A stretch of 64,000 bases of DNA from Allofournierella massiliensis (GCF_004345265.1 NZ_SLUM01000008.1:1-64000), one strand, 5' to 3'. Shown: positions 9,622 through 18,057, counted from the stretch's first letter. Notes: generated by a model from the sequence alone, not told the origin. Made by a program: numbers and translations.

Positions 9622-9658
9622 AAAAATCCCGCCGGGCGGTCAGCCCGGCGGGATTTTT
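9622..9658. terminator. Bidirectional terminator between GH94 and AraC genes
   Basis: A 16-bp perfect stem with a 5-nt loop (GGTCA), A-rich on the left and T-rich on the right. It lies between two convergent genes. Confidence 0.92.
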
Positions 9659-9674
9659 GCAGTTATCAAAAGTG

Positions 9675-10421
9675 TTAATCCTCCCAGGGGTTCAAGCGGC
9701 TTACATCCCGATATTTTTTGGGAGTCATTCCGGTAACTTCGCGGAATTGCTGGATAAAATGGCTTTGGGAGGAAAACGCCAGCTGGTTGGCAATGTCGAT
9801 CATGGAGCTGTCGCTGAAGCGCAGCAGATTTTTGGCCATGTTGATTTTCTGTTGGCGAATATATCCGCTGACGGAAGTTCCGGTTTCTTTTTTAAAAAGG
9901 CGGGAAAGATAGCTGGGAGAAACCCCCAGTTCGTCGGCCAGGTCTTCAATGGTGATGCGCTCTTTGATGTGAGCGTAAATGTATTCTTTGCCCGCGTTGA
10001 TATGCTTGGAATTGGTGTCGTTGCGCAGATGCTTACGCATCTTTTTGGTGAAATCCATCACCATATCATCGTGCAGCTGACAAACCGCATTCACGGAGTG
10101 AAGATCGTCCAGCTTTTGAATATAGAAATCGCTGAGTCGAAAAGCCTGCTCCAGCTCCATGCCGCTTTGAACACAAAGCCGGGTGATCATAGCGGTGGTT
10201 ATGACAAGGTGATATTTCAGGTTGAGTACGGGATCGCGAGACAGCTGCCCTACCCCTTCCTCCTGGCTGAAACGGCCCGATTCGCAGTTGCGGCGCACAT
10301 AATCTACATTGCCGCTGGCAACGGCATGATAAAACTGATATTCCTCACTGGGGTTTCGGTGTTCCATTTCATCGATCTCGTCAGTGGCTTCCAAAAGAAG
10401 CCACTCCTTCTGATAGCTCAT
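9675..10421 (-). CDS. AraC-family transcriptional regulator
   Basis: 248 residues. The C-terminal 100 residues hold the two AraC helix-turn-helix motifs: ITIEDLADELGVSPSYLSRLFKKETG, and IDIANQLAFSSQSHFIQQFREVTG ending in the family signature MTPKKYR. The N-terminal 140 residues form a helical sensor-like region with no recognised domain and no cupin signature. It is divergent from the sugar transporter operon and convergent with the phosphorylases, so it most likely activates the sugar genes. Two 13-bp direct repeats at 10519 and 10539 in the shared upstream region are candidate binding sites. Confidence 0.88.
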   Translation of the reverse strand: MSYQKEWLLLEATDEIDEMEHRNPSEEYQFYHAVASGNVDYVRRNCESGRFSQEEGVGQLSRDPVLNLKYHLVITTAMITRLCVQSGMELEQAFRLSDFYIQKLDDLHSVNAVCQLHDDMVMDFTKKMRKHLRNDTNSKHINAGKEYIYAHIKERITIEDLADELGVSPSYLSRLFKKETGTSVSGYIRQQKINMAKNLLRFSDSSMIDIANQLAFSSQSHFIQQFREVTGMTPKKYRDVSRLNPWED

Positions 10422-10518
10422 AATTGCCCCCTTTTTGTGCTGGGAGGATGGTTAAATCTGTCCGGTGCAGAAAACTAGGTCGGAAGTTAATACAGAATAT
10501 TTTATTTTATTATACTAT

Positions 10519-10551
10519 GAAACTAGAGTGGTAGCAATGAAATCAGAGTGG
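10519..10551 (+). promoter_or_regulatory. Candidate AraC operator: two direct repeats 20 bp apart
   Basis: gaaactagagtgg at 10519-10531 and gaaatcagagtgg at 10539-10551 match at 11 of 13 positions, with a 20-bp repeat distance (about two helical turns), as is typical for AraC-family sites. They lie between the divergent regulator and transporter genes. Confidence 0.5.
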
Positions 10552-10736
10552 CTGAAGCAGAGGAAGAAAAGTGGGAGATAAGATTTGAAAATGCATAATG
10601 GACAAAATCTAGTCATGAATTTGATATTATTTGTTTGATTATAATATATTGGATAAGAGCAGGACGGTATAATAATAGTACGATAACGGATTCGGTACTC
10701 CACGCAGGGGTATCAAAAAAATAGGAGGTTTTTAGC
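10552..10736 (+). promoter_or_regulatory. Leader and promoter of the ABC transporter operon
   Basis: TATAAT at 10668-10673 is the best -10. The base run 17 upstream is a poor -35, which fits an activator-dependent promoter. The ribosome site AGGAGG precedes the ATG at 10737. Confidence 0.5.
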
Positions 10737-12125
10737 ATGAACAAAAGAGTAGTTTCTCTGCTGGCAGCAACTGTGGTTGGTGCCAGTGTGCTGACCGGTT
10801 GCGGCGCCGGAGCAGGTGCATCCGGCAGTACTGTAAGCGACGGTACTTCGGCGGAAGGTGCGGTCATCAATATCTATAGCTGGAACGATGAATTCCGTAC
10901 CCGTTTGGAGGCCATCTACCCGGAAGTAGAAAGCACTTCTTCTGATGGTACTGTTACCAAGCTCAAGGATGGAACGGAGATCCACTGGATCATCAATCCC
11001 AATCAGGATGGCGTATATCAGCAGAAGCTGGACGAGGCACTGCTGAATCAGGCATCGGCTGCAAACGATGATAAGGTGGATATTTTCCTTTCTGAAACCG
11101 ATTATGTGTTCAAATACACCGATGCGGATGCAGATGTAGCTATGCCTCTGGAGGATCTGGGCATTGATCCTGCAACTGATTTGGCTGACCAGTATGAGTT
11201 TACCAAGACCACTGCTTCGGACCAGAATGGCGTACAGCGCGGTTCCACCTGGCAGTGCTGCCCGGGCCTGCTGGTGTATCGCCGTGATATTGCCAAGGAT
11301 GTTTTCGGTACTGATGATCCCGTAGCAGTAGGCGAAAAGGTTAAGGACTGGGATACTTTGAAGGGAACTGCAGAAGAACTGAAGGCGAAGGGTTACTTTA
11401 CGTTTGCCTCCTATGCGGATACCTTCCGACTGTATGGCAACAGCATCTCCGCTCCCTGGGTGGCTGCCGGTGAGACTGTGGTTAAGGTAGATCCGCAGAT
11501 CATGAACTGGATCAATGATTCCAAGGAATGGCTGGATGCGGGATATTTCGATAAGACGGTTAAAGGGCAGTGGAATGATGACTGGAATAAGTCCATGAGC
11601 TCCTCCTCCAAGGTGTTTGCTTTCCTGCTGCCTGCATGGGGTATTGACTTTACTCTGAATCCCAACTGGGATGGCGAAAGCGGAATGTGGGGCGTGACCA
11701 ATCCCCCGCAGGAATACAACTGGGGCGGTTCCTACATCCACGCAGCCACCGGCACTGACAACCCGGAGCATGTAAAGGACATCATTTTGGCTCTGACTGC
11801 CGATAAGGATAACCTGCTCAAGATCTCCCGCGATTACATGGACTTCACCAACACGGTCAGCGGCATGCAGGAGGCTGCCACGGATGCATCCTTTGCTTCT
11901 GAGTTCCTGGGTGGCCAGAACCCCTATGAGTACTTCGCTCCTGTGGCGGAGAACATCAAGATCGCGCCGCTCTCTTCCTACGATCAGGGCTGCGTTGAGC
12001 TGATCCAGAATGCGTTCAGCGATTACTTCCAGGATAATGTGGACTACGACCAGGCAAAAGCAAACTTTGAGACTGCGATCCGGGAGCGCTATCCTGACGT
12101 CACCGAGATCCAGTGGGCGGAGTAA
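10737..12125 (+). CDS. Sugar ABC transporter substrate-binding lipoprotein
   Basis: 462 residues. A signal peptide with lipobox (LTGCG, Cys at about residue 22) is followed by a Gly/Ser-rich linker, so the mature protein is a lipid-anchored extracellular binding protein. The fold is that of family-1 carbohydrate-binding proteins (INIYSWNDEF near the start, then a Trp-rich C-terminal half). It is followed by two permease genes of the MalF/MalG type, and a hairpin between this gene and the first permease would make the binding protein more abundant than the permeases, as in many such operons. The substrate is probably an oligosaccharide released from beta-glucan, judged from the neighbouring phosphorylases and GH3 enzyme. 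Confidence 0.9.
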   Translation: MNKRVVSLLAATVVGASVLTGCGAGAGASGSTVSDGTSAEGAVINIYSWNDEFRTRLEAIYPEVESTSSDGTVTKLKDGTEIHWIINPNQDGVYQQKLDEALLNQASAANDDKVDIFLSETDYVFKYTDADADVAMPLEDLGIDPATDLADQYEFTKTTASDQNGVQRGSTWQCCPGLLVYRRDIAKDVFGTDDPVAVGEKVKDWDTLKGTAEELKAKGYFTFASYADTFRLYGNSISAPWVAAGETVVKVDPQIMNWINDSKEWLDAGYFDKTVKGQWNDDWNKSMSSSSKVFAFLLPAWGIDFTLNPNWDGESGMWGVTNPPQEYNWGGSYIHAATGTDNPEHVKDIILALTADKDNLLKISRDYMDFTNTVSGMQEAATDASFASEFLGGQNPYEYFAPVAENIKIAPLSSYDQGCVELIQNAFSDYFQDNVDYDQAKANFETAIRERYPDVTEIQWAE

Positions 12126-12156
12126 TATCCGCCGCGGATGACCCCGAATGAAAATA

Positions 12157-12187
12157 GCTGCCGCACCGGACGATGCCGTGCGGCAGC
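12157..12187 (+). terminator. Attenuating hairpin between binding protein and permease
   Basis: A 10-bp perfect stem (12157-12166 with 12178-12187) followed by CTTTTCC. The T run is short, so partial read-through into the permeases is likely. Confidence 0.6.
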
Positions 12188-12213
12188 CTTTTCCAAAAAA
12201 GGAACGGTGAACT

Positions 12214-13164
12214 ATGAAAAAGAAAAATAATCATCTCAGCTATGCCAAATGGGGCTATTTGTTTATCCTTCCGTTCTTTGCTGCGTTTTTCATCTTCTCG
12301 TTAATTCCGCTGGTGGATACAGTTCGCTACAGCTTTTATGAGTATTATCGTTCCGGCATCAAAGAGGTAGGCCCCACGTTTGTTGGGCTGGAGAATTATA
12401 CTGCACTGCTTCAATCCGATATGATAGGCTATGCCGGAAATACCCTGATTCTGTGGCTCATTGGTTTTGTGCCTCAGATTGTCATTGCGTTGTTGCTGGC
12501 GAACTGGTTTACAGATATCCGCATTAAGATTCGCGGAATGCAGGTGTTTAAAATTATTATTTATCTGCCGAATCTGATTATGGCGTCGGCATTTGCCATG
12601 CTTTTCTTTGCGCTGTTTTCCACCAATGGCCCCATCAATTCGATTTTGCTGTCTATGGGAATGGTTTCTGAACCGATCGATTTTATGGGCACTGCGTTCG
12701 GTACCCGTTCGCTGATCGGCTTGATGAACTTCCTCATGTGGTTTGGCAACACGACCATTATGCTGATGGCTGCCATAATGAGCATCAGCCCGGACATTTT
12801 TGAGGCTTGCGAGTTGGATGGCTGCGGCAGTGTAAAGCGCTTTTTCTATATCACCTTGCCGCTGATCCGCCCGATTCTGGCGTACACACTGATTACCTCC
12901 ATCATCGGTGGATTGCAGATGTTCGATGTGCCGCAGATTCTTACTAATGGTCAGGGCAATCCGAACCGCACCTCCATGACACTGATCATGTTCCTGAACA
13001 GCCATTTGAAGAGCCGTAACTATGGTATGGCTGGTGCGCTTTCGGTCTATCTGTTTATCGTCAGCGGCGTTCTGTGCTTCTTTGTCTATCGCATGACGAA
13101 CGGCAAGGATAAAACAGGCACGGCGCGGGCCGCCAAGAAAGCAAAAGGAGGCAGCAAAGCATGA
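12214..13164 (+). CDS. Sugar ABC transporter permease (MalF/UgpA type)
   Basis: 316 residues with six predicted membrane segments, beginning with a hydrophobic segment at about residues 12-35. The EAA loop is visible as EACELDGCGSVKRFFYITLPLIRP, the contact site for the ATPase. It forms the inner-membrane channel with the next gene, whose start overlaps its stop by four bases. No ATPase gene lies in the operon; a shared MsmK/UgpC-type ATPase encoded elsewhere is the usual solution and is assumed here. Confidence 0.92.
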   Translation: MKKKNNHLSYAKWGYLFILPFFAAFFIFSLIPLVDTVRYSFYEYYRSGIKEVGPTFVGLENYTALLQSDMIGYAGNTLILWLIGFVPQIVIALLLANWFTDIRIKIRGMQVFKIIIYLPNLIMASAFAMLFFALFSTNGPINSILLSMGMVSEPIDFMGTAFGTRSLIGLMNFLMWFGNTTIMLMAAIMSISPDIFEACELDGCGSVKRFFYITLPLIRPILAYTLITSIIGGLQMFDVPQILTNGQGNPNRTSMTLIMFLNSHLKSRNYGMAGALSVYLFIVSGVLCFFVYRMTNGKDKTGTARAAKKAKGGSKA

Positions 13165-14006
13165 AACATAAAAAAGGTAATTTGGGCGAAACGATCCTCG
13201 CTTACTTTATTTTGATCGTGCTGTCCTTTCTGTGCCTGTTCTTCTTTTACATCTTAATCGTCAACGCCACTCGCTCTCATGCAGATTTGCAGAAAGGGTT
13301 CAGCTGGCTGCCCGGCAACTATTTTCTGGAAAATTTGAAAAGTGTGGCGAATGACGGGAGCTTCCCCATGTTCCGGGGAATCCTGAACAGCCTGATCGTC
13401 TCCACCTGTACGGCGGCATTGTGTACTTATTTTTCGGCGCTTACTGCTTATGGACTGTATGCCTATCAGTTTAAGCTGAAAAAAGTTGCGTTTACATTTA
13501 TTATGGCGATTCTGGTAATGCCCACACAGGTCACAGCCATGGGCTTCTTGCGCTTGATGACAAACATTGGGCTGTATGATTCGCTGCTGCCGCTCATCCT
13601 GCCTTCGGTGGCGTCTCCGGCTGTGTTCTATTTTATGTACAGCTACCTGGAATCCTCACTGCCGCTTTCGTTGGTGGAAGCGGCGCGGATCGATGGTTCC
13701 GGCGAATTTATGACCTTCAACCGCATTGTGCTGCCGATTATGAAACCTGCGGTAGCGGTGCAGGCTATCTTTACCTTTGTGGGCTCCTGGAATAACTACT
13801 TTGTTCCTGCCCTGATTATTCAGTCGAAGGACAAGATGACCGTTCCCATCCTGATTGCCACATTGCGCGGCGCTGACTATATGAATTTTGACATGGGCAA
13901 GATTTATATGATGATTATGGTGGCGATCGTTCCGATCATTGTGGTTTATCTGCTGCTGTCCAAATACATTATCGCCGGCATCACGCTGGGCGGCGTGAAA
14001 GAATAA
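13161..14006 (+). CDS. Sugar ABC transporter permease (MalG/UgpE type)
   Basis: 281 residues, six predicted membrane segments. The EAA loop reads EAARIDGSGEFMTFNRIVLP, and the C terminus ends GITLGGVKE, typical for MalG-type permeases. It is translationally coupled to the preceding permease by the four-base overlap at 13161. It partners that protein in the importer. Confidence 0.92.
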   Translation: MKHKKGNLGETILAYFILIVLSFLCLFFFYILIVNATRSHADLQKGFSWLPGNYFLENLKSVANDGSFPMFRGILNSLIVSTCTAALCTYFSALTAYGLYAYQFKLKKVAFTFIMAILVMPTQVTAMGFLRLMTNIGLYDSLLPLILPSVASPAVFYFMYSYLESSLPLSLVEAARIDGSGEFMTFNRIVLPIMKPAVAVQAIFTFVGSWNNYFVPALIIQSKDKMTVPILIATLRGADYMNFDMGKIYMMIMVAIVPIIVVYLLLSKYIIAGITLGGVKE

Positions 14007-14017
14007 TCCCCGGCAAA

Positions 14018-14055
14018 AAGACCGTCATAGTATACAACACTATGGCGGCCTTTTG
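14018..14055 (+). terminator. Terminator between transporter operon and GH3 gene
   Basis: A 10-bp stem (CCGTCATAGT with ACTATGGCGG, one G-T pair) extended by an A/T-rich base and followed by TTTTG. It separates the permease gene from the GH3 gene, which may still receive read-through. Confidence 0.6.
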
Positions 14056-14085
14056 TGTATTCATATTTGAGAGGAAGTTTGTTTT

Positions 14086-16530
14086 ATGGTAATAACGCAT
14101 AATTTTAGCGGCAGCCGGGATGCGGCTCCTGCTGCGCGAGAAATTTGTCACGCCGCACTGGCGAGAAAAGCAGCAGCATCTGGGATCGTACTGCTGAAAA
14201 ATAATGGGATCTTGCCACTGGCGGCAACGGCGCCAATTGCGCTGTTCGGAAACGGTGCAGGGCATACGGTAAAGGGCGGAATCGGCTCCGGAGATGTGAA
14301 CAATCGGGAGAATATCTCGATTTATGAGGGCCTTAAGGCGGTTGGAGTGCCTCTGACCAGTGAATCATGGATAGAAGACTATGAGAAACGGTATATGACG
14401 GCGCGCTTTCAGTGGAGAGACAAAATTCTGGAAGATGCAAAAAAGGTGGAAAATCCATTCGATGCCTATGCAGACAACCCTTTTGTGCTTCCGCAGGGGC
14501 GAGACATTGAACCGGAAGACTGGCGGGGGGCCGCTGCTGCGGTGTATGTGATCAGTCGCATTTCGGGAGAAGGAAAGGATCGAACCGCACAGGAAGGCGA
14601 TTATCGGCTGAGCGAACAGGAGCGGGAAGACCTTCGCAGGTTAGATGCGGCAGAACTTCCGGTGATCCTGCTGATCAATGCGGGAGGTCCGGTGGAGCTG
14701 ACCGACCTGATGGAGCAGATGCACCATCTGGCGGCGATTCTGCAGATTTCTCAGCTGGGTCAGCAGGGAGGAGCTGCCGTTGCAGATGTTCTGCTTGGGA
14801 AAGTGGTCCCGGAGGGGAAACTTACTGCCACCTGGGCACGTCGTTATACGGATTACCCCAGTGCAGATACATTCGGGGCGTGCAATGGCGATTTGGAGAA
14901 AGAAATTTACACAGAGGGAATCTATGTGGGCTATCGCTACTTTGATAGTTTTGATATACAGCCCTTATTCCCGTTTGGGTACGGACTGTCCTACACCGAG
15001 TTTTCAGTAGAGTTTGAAGGGCTGGAGGCTGATGCGCATGCTGTTCGGGTGGCAGTTAAGGTGAGCAATACCGGCAAACTTTATGCGGGGCGTGAAGTGG
15101 TTCAGGTTTATGCAGCTTGCCCGCAAAACGGGGGCGCAAAGGAATACCGGCGTTTGGTGGGCTTTGCAAAGACGCAGCAACTTGGACCGGGGGAGACTCA
15201 GTGTGTAACGATTGCGGTGAATGCGAAGCAGCTGGCTGCCTTTTCTCAGGAAAAGCAGGCGTGGATCCTGGAACAAGGCGTGTATACTCTTTTTGCAGGC
15301 AATAGCAGTGTGAACTGTAAGCCCTGCGCCCACCTGAAGGTGGAGACAGAAAAGGTGCTGGAGCGCACACATCCGATCTGCCCGGTGCAGCATCCCTTTG
15401 AAGAACTGAAATGTGCTGCGCCTGCAATGGAGAAGGCGGCGCTGGCCACACAGATGAAACTGCCGTGCGTTCGGTTCAACCCTGAACCGGAGGAGAAGGC
15501 GCAGGCCGCAATAGTCCCGCTGGCAGACGGCCCGGTGGAGGAGTTGATCCCTCTGCTTTACGGCAATATCACAAAAGGCGCCAGTACCTTGGGTTCCGCG
15601 GGAATCCGCGTGCCTGGTTCTGCGGGCGAGACGTCCGAGGCGCTGGAGACATCCCGTGGGGTTCGGTCGCTGATTATGGCGGATGGCCCTGCCGGTCTCC
15701 GGCTGCGCCAGAGCTATCAGGTTGATCGGGATACGGGTGAGGTGATTCCCACCGGAGTATTGGGGTCCTTGGACAACGGATTCCTGGATGAGCCGAAGCA
15801 TCATGACAATGCGGACACCTACTATCAATTCTGTACGGCATTTCCGGTGGGCACGGCGCTGGCTCAAAGCTGGGATCTTGAACTTATGGATGAATTCGGG
15901 CGGGCGATTGCCGCGGAAATGGAGGAATTCCATATCGATCTGTGGTTGGCCCCGGGACTGAATATTCACCGGAATCCACTCTGCGGACGTAATTTTGAAT
16001 ATTATGCGGAGGACCCGCTGCTGTCCGGCATGATTGCGGCGGCGGTGACCCGCGGCGTGCAGCATGACGGCAGCCGAGGGGTGACCATCAAGCATTTTGC
16101 GTGCAACAACCAGGAGGATCACCGAATGGGCGTGGATGTGCGTGTTTCGGAACGAGCGTTGCGAGAGATTTATCTGCGAGGATTTGAAATTGTAGTCAAG
16201 GCGGCAGCTCCGGCAGCAATCATGACTTCGTATAATCGTATCAATGGTGTGCAGGCGGCGAACAGCAGAGATCTGTGTACGGTGGTAGCTCGTAAGGAGT
16301 GGGGATTCGACGGACTGATTATGTCTGATTGGAACACCACCGTTCCCGCAGATGGCAGTATTCCCTGGCAGTGTGCGGCAGCAGGGAATGATGTGATCAT
16401 GCCAGGAAATCCGCAGGATGATGCAGATATCCGGAAAGCTTTGAGGGAAGGCGTCCTGAAAGAGGAAGAGGTGCGTGCTTGTGCAGGCCGTTTGATTGAG
16501 CTGTCCCAGCGGTTGAGTCAGGGAAGATAA
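14086..16530 (+). CDS. GH3 beta-glucosidase with inverted domain order
   Basis: 814 residues. The order is reversed relative to most GH3 enzymes. The sequence opens with the C-terminal alpha/beta domain (ASGIVLLKNNGILPL, then GNGAGHTVKGGIGSGDVN), continues with a fibronectin-III-like domain (about residues 300-410) and ends with the TIM-barrel domain (MADGPAGLRLRQSY, WLAPGLNIHRNPLCGRNFEY, IKHFACNNQE). The nucleophile Asp is in GLIMSDWN near residue 750. There is no signal peptide, so it acts on imported sugar in the cytoplasm. This arrangement is known from some rumen and gut beta-glucosidases, for example in Ruminococcus and Butyrivibrio. It completes the pathway by releasing glucose from disaccharides not handled by the phosphorylases. 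Confidence 0.9.
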   Translation: MVITHNFSGSRDAAPAAREICHAALARKAAASGIVLLKNNGILPLAATAPIALFGNGAGHTVKGGIGSGDVNNRENISIYEGLKAVGVPLTSESWIEDYEKRYMTARFQWRDKILEDAKKVENPFDAYADNPFVLPQGRDIEPEDWRGAAAAVYVISRISGEGKDRTAQEGDYRLSEQEREDLRRLDAAELPVILLINAGGPVELTDLMEQMHHLAAILQISQLGQQGGAAVADVLLGKVVPEGKLTATWARRYTDYPSADTFGACNGDLEKEIYTEGIYVGYRYFDSFDIQPLFPFGYGLSYTEFSVEFEGLEADAHAVRVAVKVSNTGKLYAGREVVQVYAACPQNGGAKEYRRLVGFAKTQQLGPGETQCVTIAVNAKQLAAFSQEKQAWILEQGVYTLFAGNSSVNCKPCAHLKVETEKVLERTHPICPVQHPFEELKCAAPAMEKAALATQMKLPCVRFNPEPEEKAQAAIVPLADGPVEELIPLLYGNITKGASTLGSAGIRVPGSAGETSEALETSRGVRSLIMADGPAGLRLRQSYQVDRDTGEVIPTGVLGSLDNGFLDEPKHHDNADTYYQFCTAFPVGTALAQSWDLELMDEFGRAIAAEMEEFHIDLWLAPGLNIHRNPLCGRNFEYYAEDPLLSGMIAAAVTRGVQHDGSRGVTIKHFACNNQEDHRMGVDVRVSERALREIYLRGFEIVVKAAAPAAIMTSYNRINGVQAANSRDLCTVVARKEWGFDGLIMSDWNTTVPADGSIPWQCAAAGNDVIMPGNPQDDADIRKALREGVLKEEEVRACAGRLIELSQRLSQGR

Positions 16531-16582
16531 ATGGGAATCAATGCAGCAGAATATAGTGAATGCTCATAGCAGATAAGAGGGG

Positions 16583-16891
16583 TTATAGAGTATTATGCAC
16601 CACAGTCCAAACCTGCTGCATGATCGCGGAAACCTGCTGAATTTGCGGATCATCCAGTCGACCGGTTGCATTGGCCAGACGGGTGATCTGGTTCAGATTG
16701 TTCCCGATGACGGACAGCTCTCTGGAAAGTTCCCGGTAGCTTTCCGCGGGGCGTGGTTTGATGGAACAGCCGGAAATCAACTGGCGTACAATGGCACTCT
16801 TGGATAGGCCGCTCACGGTTTGCAGGTGCTCCAGGTGCTGTGCCTCTTCTTTCGAGAGAAATGTTTCAAAGCGGATGGGTCTGTTTCGCAT
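16583..16891 (-). CDS. MobC-family plasmid mobilization protein
   Basis: 102 residues. The N-terminal half looks like a ribbon-helix-helix DNA-binding unit (RPIRFETFLSKEEAQHLEHL, GLSKSAIVRQLI). The C-terminal half has the MobC signature LSVIGNNLNQITRLANATG. MobC proteins bind the origin of transfer and help a relaxase nick it. Normally a relaxase gene follows on the same strand; here the next gene is the GH3 enzyme on the opposite strand and no relaxase is present. The ATG at 16891 has a GAAAGGA site. It is a remnant of a mobilization module, or it works with a relaxase supplied in trans. Confidence 0.8.
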   Translation of the reverse strand: MRNRPIRFETFLSKEEAQHLEHLQTVSGLSKSAIVRQLISGCSIKPRPAESYRELSRELSVIGNNLNQITRLANATGRLDDPQIQQVSAIMQQVWTVVHNTL

Positions 16892-17218
16892 GATGCAGAA
16901 TCCTTTCAGATGGAATGGGGTATCAGGGGTTTTCCCCTGACAAGTGGCGTTTGTGTGGACAAATGCCGTGCTTGCTGGAAGTTTACCGGCTGAATAGAGC
17001 GGTGTGCCGAAGAAGGCAGCGCAATGGGCTGCGGGAAGAAGCGCCGAGCTTTCGAGCCTGGAATTTTAAAATGAAAAGAAGGTGCTTTCCTCTTTTCAGA
17101 TAGTAGGTTCCATATTTGGTTCTTTCTATATTTACTCTCTTCTATACTTGGTTGCATCGGAATCTCCGTATTTGGAAAATCCGATCATGGAAAAGCCGAT
17201 TTCGGGCCAGGGATCGAA
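16892..17218 (-). other. Remnant region between mobC and the replication-type HTH gene
   Basis: 327 bases without a supported gene. On the minus strand, short frames keep stretches rich in Glu, Asn and Lys (for example IEESKYRKNQIWNLL), as expected for the linker and tail of a replication-type HTH protein. No single frame joins them to the gene upstream. I read it as the decayed C-terminal part of that gene. Confidence 0.35.
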
Positions 17219-17518
17219 TCAGGAAAAGGGCTGTTCAAAGATCTGATAATCGTAGTCGATGATATGGCCCTGTGCATCGCGCACCTTTTCGCGCTTTAAG
17301 TAATGGTGAGCTTCCAGTTCCTTCAGCCCGGTGCGGACGCTGTCCAGACCATCCCGGTTTTGGCTGGCAAGACCACGAATGCTGTAGTCCCAGTCATCTG
17401 GATTGGAGAGCATATAGGAGAGCAGTCCTTTGGCTTTCAGTGAAAGATTGGGATCCCGCAGATGGACATTGCTCATAACGGTGTAGTTGTTCCGTTTCGG
17501 AACACGAAAAACAGGCAT
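17219..17518 (-). CDS. Replication-type helix-turn-helix protein, probably truncated
   Basis: 99 residues from the ATG at 17518 (AAAGGAGC site). MPVFRVPKRNNYTVMSNVHL and LSLKAKGLLSYMLSNPDDWDYSIRGLA match the N-terminal winged-helix of proteins found in many Firmicute mobile elements as replication or partition factors. Those are usually 200-300 residues and continue past the point where this one ends (IFEQPFS), with a low-complexity linker. The region downstream still has such character in broken frames, so a truncation is likely. Confidence 0.7.
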   Translation of the reverse strand: MPVFRVPKRNNYTVMSNVHLRDPNLSLKAKGLLSYMLSNPDDWDYSIRGLASQNRDGLDSVRTGLKELEAHHYLKREKVRDAQGHIIDYDYQIFEQPFS

Positions 17519-17686
17519 GGATAAGCTCCTTTCAGTTTTGTGCAGCGATTTCGGACCCCGTTTTTTGGACCACACTTCATTGAAACGGGGCGAAATCAAT
17601 GGTATTATGGAAAACAGAATCCGCAGAATTTAAGGAAAAAACCAGGGCAGGAAGCGGGGGAAAGAAGAAACGGGAGGTCTCCGGCC

Positions 17687-17711
17687 GTTCGAATCCACCC
17701 GCTCCCACCAA
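17687..17711 (+). repeat. Right attachment site (original tRNA-Tyr 3' end)
   Basis: Perfect 25-bp copy of 1840-1864. It is not preceded by the rest of a tRNA; it is the displaced 3' end of the original tRNA-Tyr gene, followed by what is probably its original terminator. Confidence 0.9.
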
Positions 17712-17742
17712 AAATCCCGGATGTGAAAACATCCGGGATTTT
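17711..17742 (+). terminator. Displaced original tRNA-Tyr terminator
   Basis: A 14-bp perfect stem (17711-17724 with 17729-17742) with a GAAA loop and a T run, directly after the right attachment repeat. Confidence 0.85.
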
Positions 17743-18057
17743 TCTTTTGCAAAATTCACGGCTCTGCAAAAATCAGAGCCCGGGCAAAAGAAAAAAATAC
17801 GGATTTTGGCGGGGATGCAAAAGAGAAAGAAACACGGGAACTGAAAGAATTCTGAAATTCCTGCAAGACAAATGGAACGCAAAACGAAATCTCGGCAGAA
17901 TGGTACAAGGGGCCGGGGCCGGTTTGGTGATTTTTGTCGATTGTTAAGGCGGCGACAGGCTGGTATGATGGCACTGTGAGAAAGACAACTGTGGCCACGG
18001 TTGCTCGAAGCTGTTTCAGCACGCAAAAGAGAAATCAATGAACCGGAGGAATTACAG
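17743..18057 (+). promoter_or_regulatory. Leader of the CitMHS gene
   Basis: TTGTTA at 17941-17946 and TATGAT at 17964-17969 are 17 bases apart, with a TGG extension before the -10. The rest of this 315-base stretch is A- and G-rich with no gene. The ribosome site GGAGG precedes the ATG at 18058. Confidence 0.65.

Larger units (their letters stand above)
1840..17711. mobile_element. Integrated island in tRNA-Tyr carrying a beta-glucoside utilization cargo
   Basis: About 15.85 kb bounded by the 25-bp direct repeat. The first gene inside the left end is a tyrosine integrase reading toward the tRNA; the right end has a MobC-type and a replication-type HTH gene. Base composition and codon use are less GC-rich than the core genes on either side. 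The cargo is two GH94-type phosphorylases, an AraC regulator, an ABC sugar importer and a GH3 enzyme. Integrase and the neighbouring HTH gene both carry disabling mutations and no relaxase is present, so the island is probably no longer mobile by itself. Confidence 0.85.

Noticed and set aside
17588-17710. A second tRNA-Tyr gene before the right attachment repeat
   Set aside because: Only the T loop and 3' end match; no D arm, anticodon or acceptor 5' strand precedes.
1840-17711. Prophage in tRNA-Tyr
   Set aside because: No capsid, tail, terminase or lysis gene; MobC and a sugar operon instead point to a mobilizable island.
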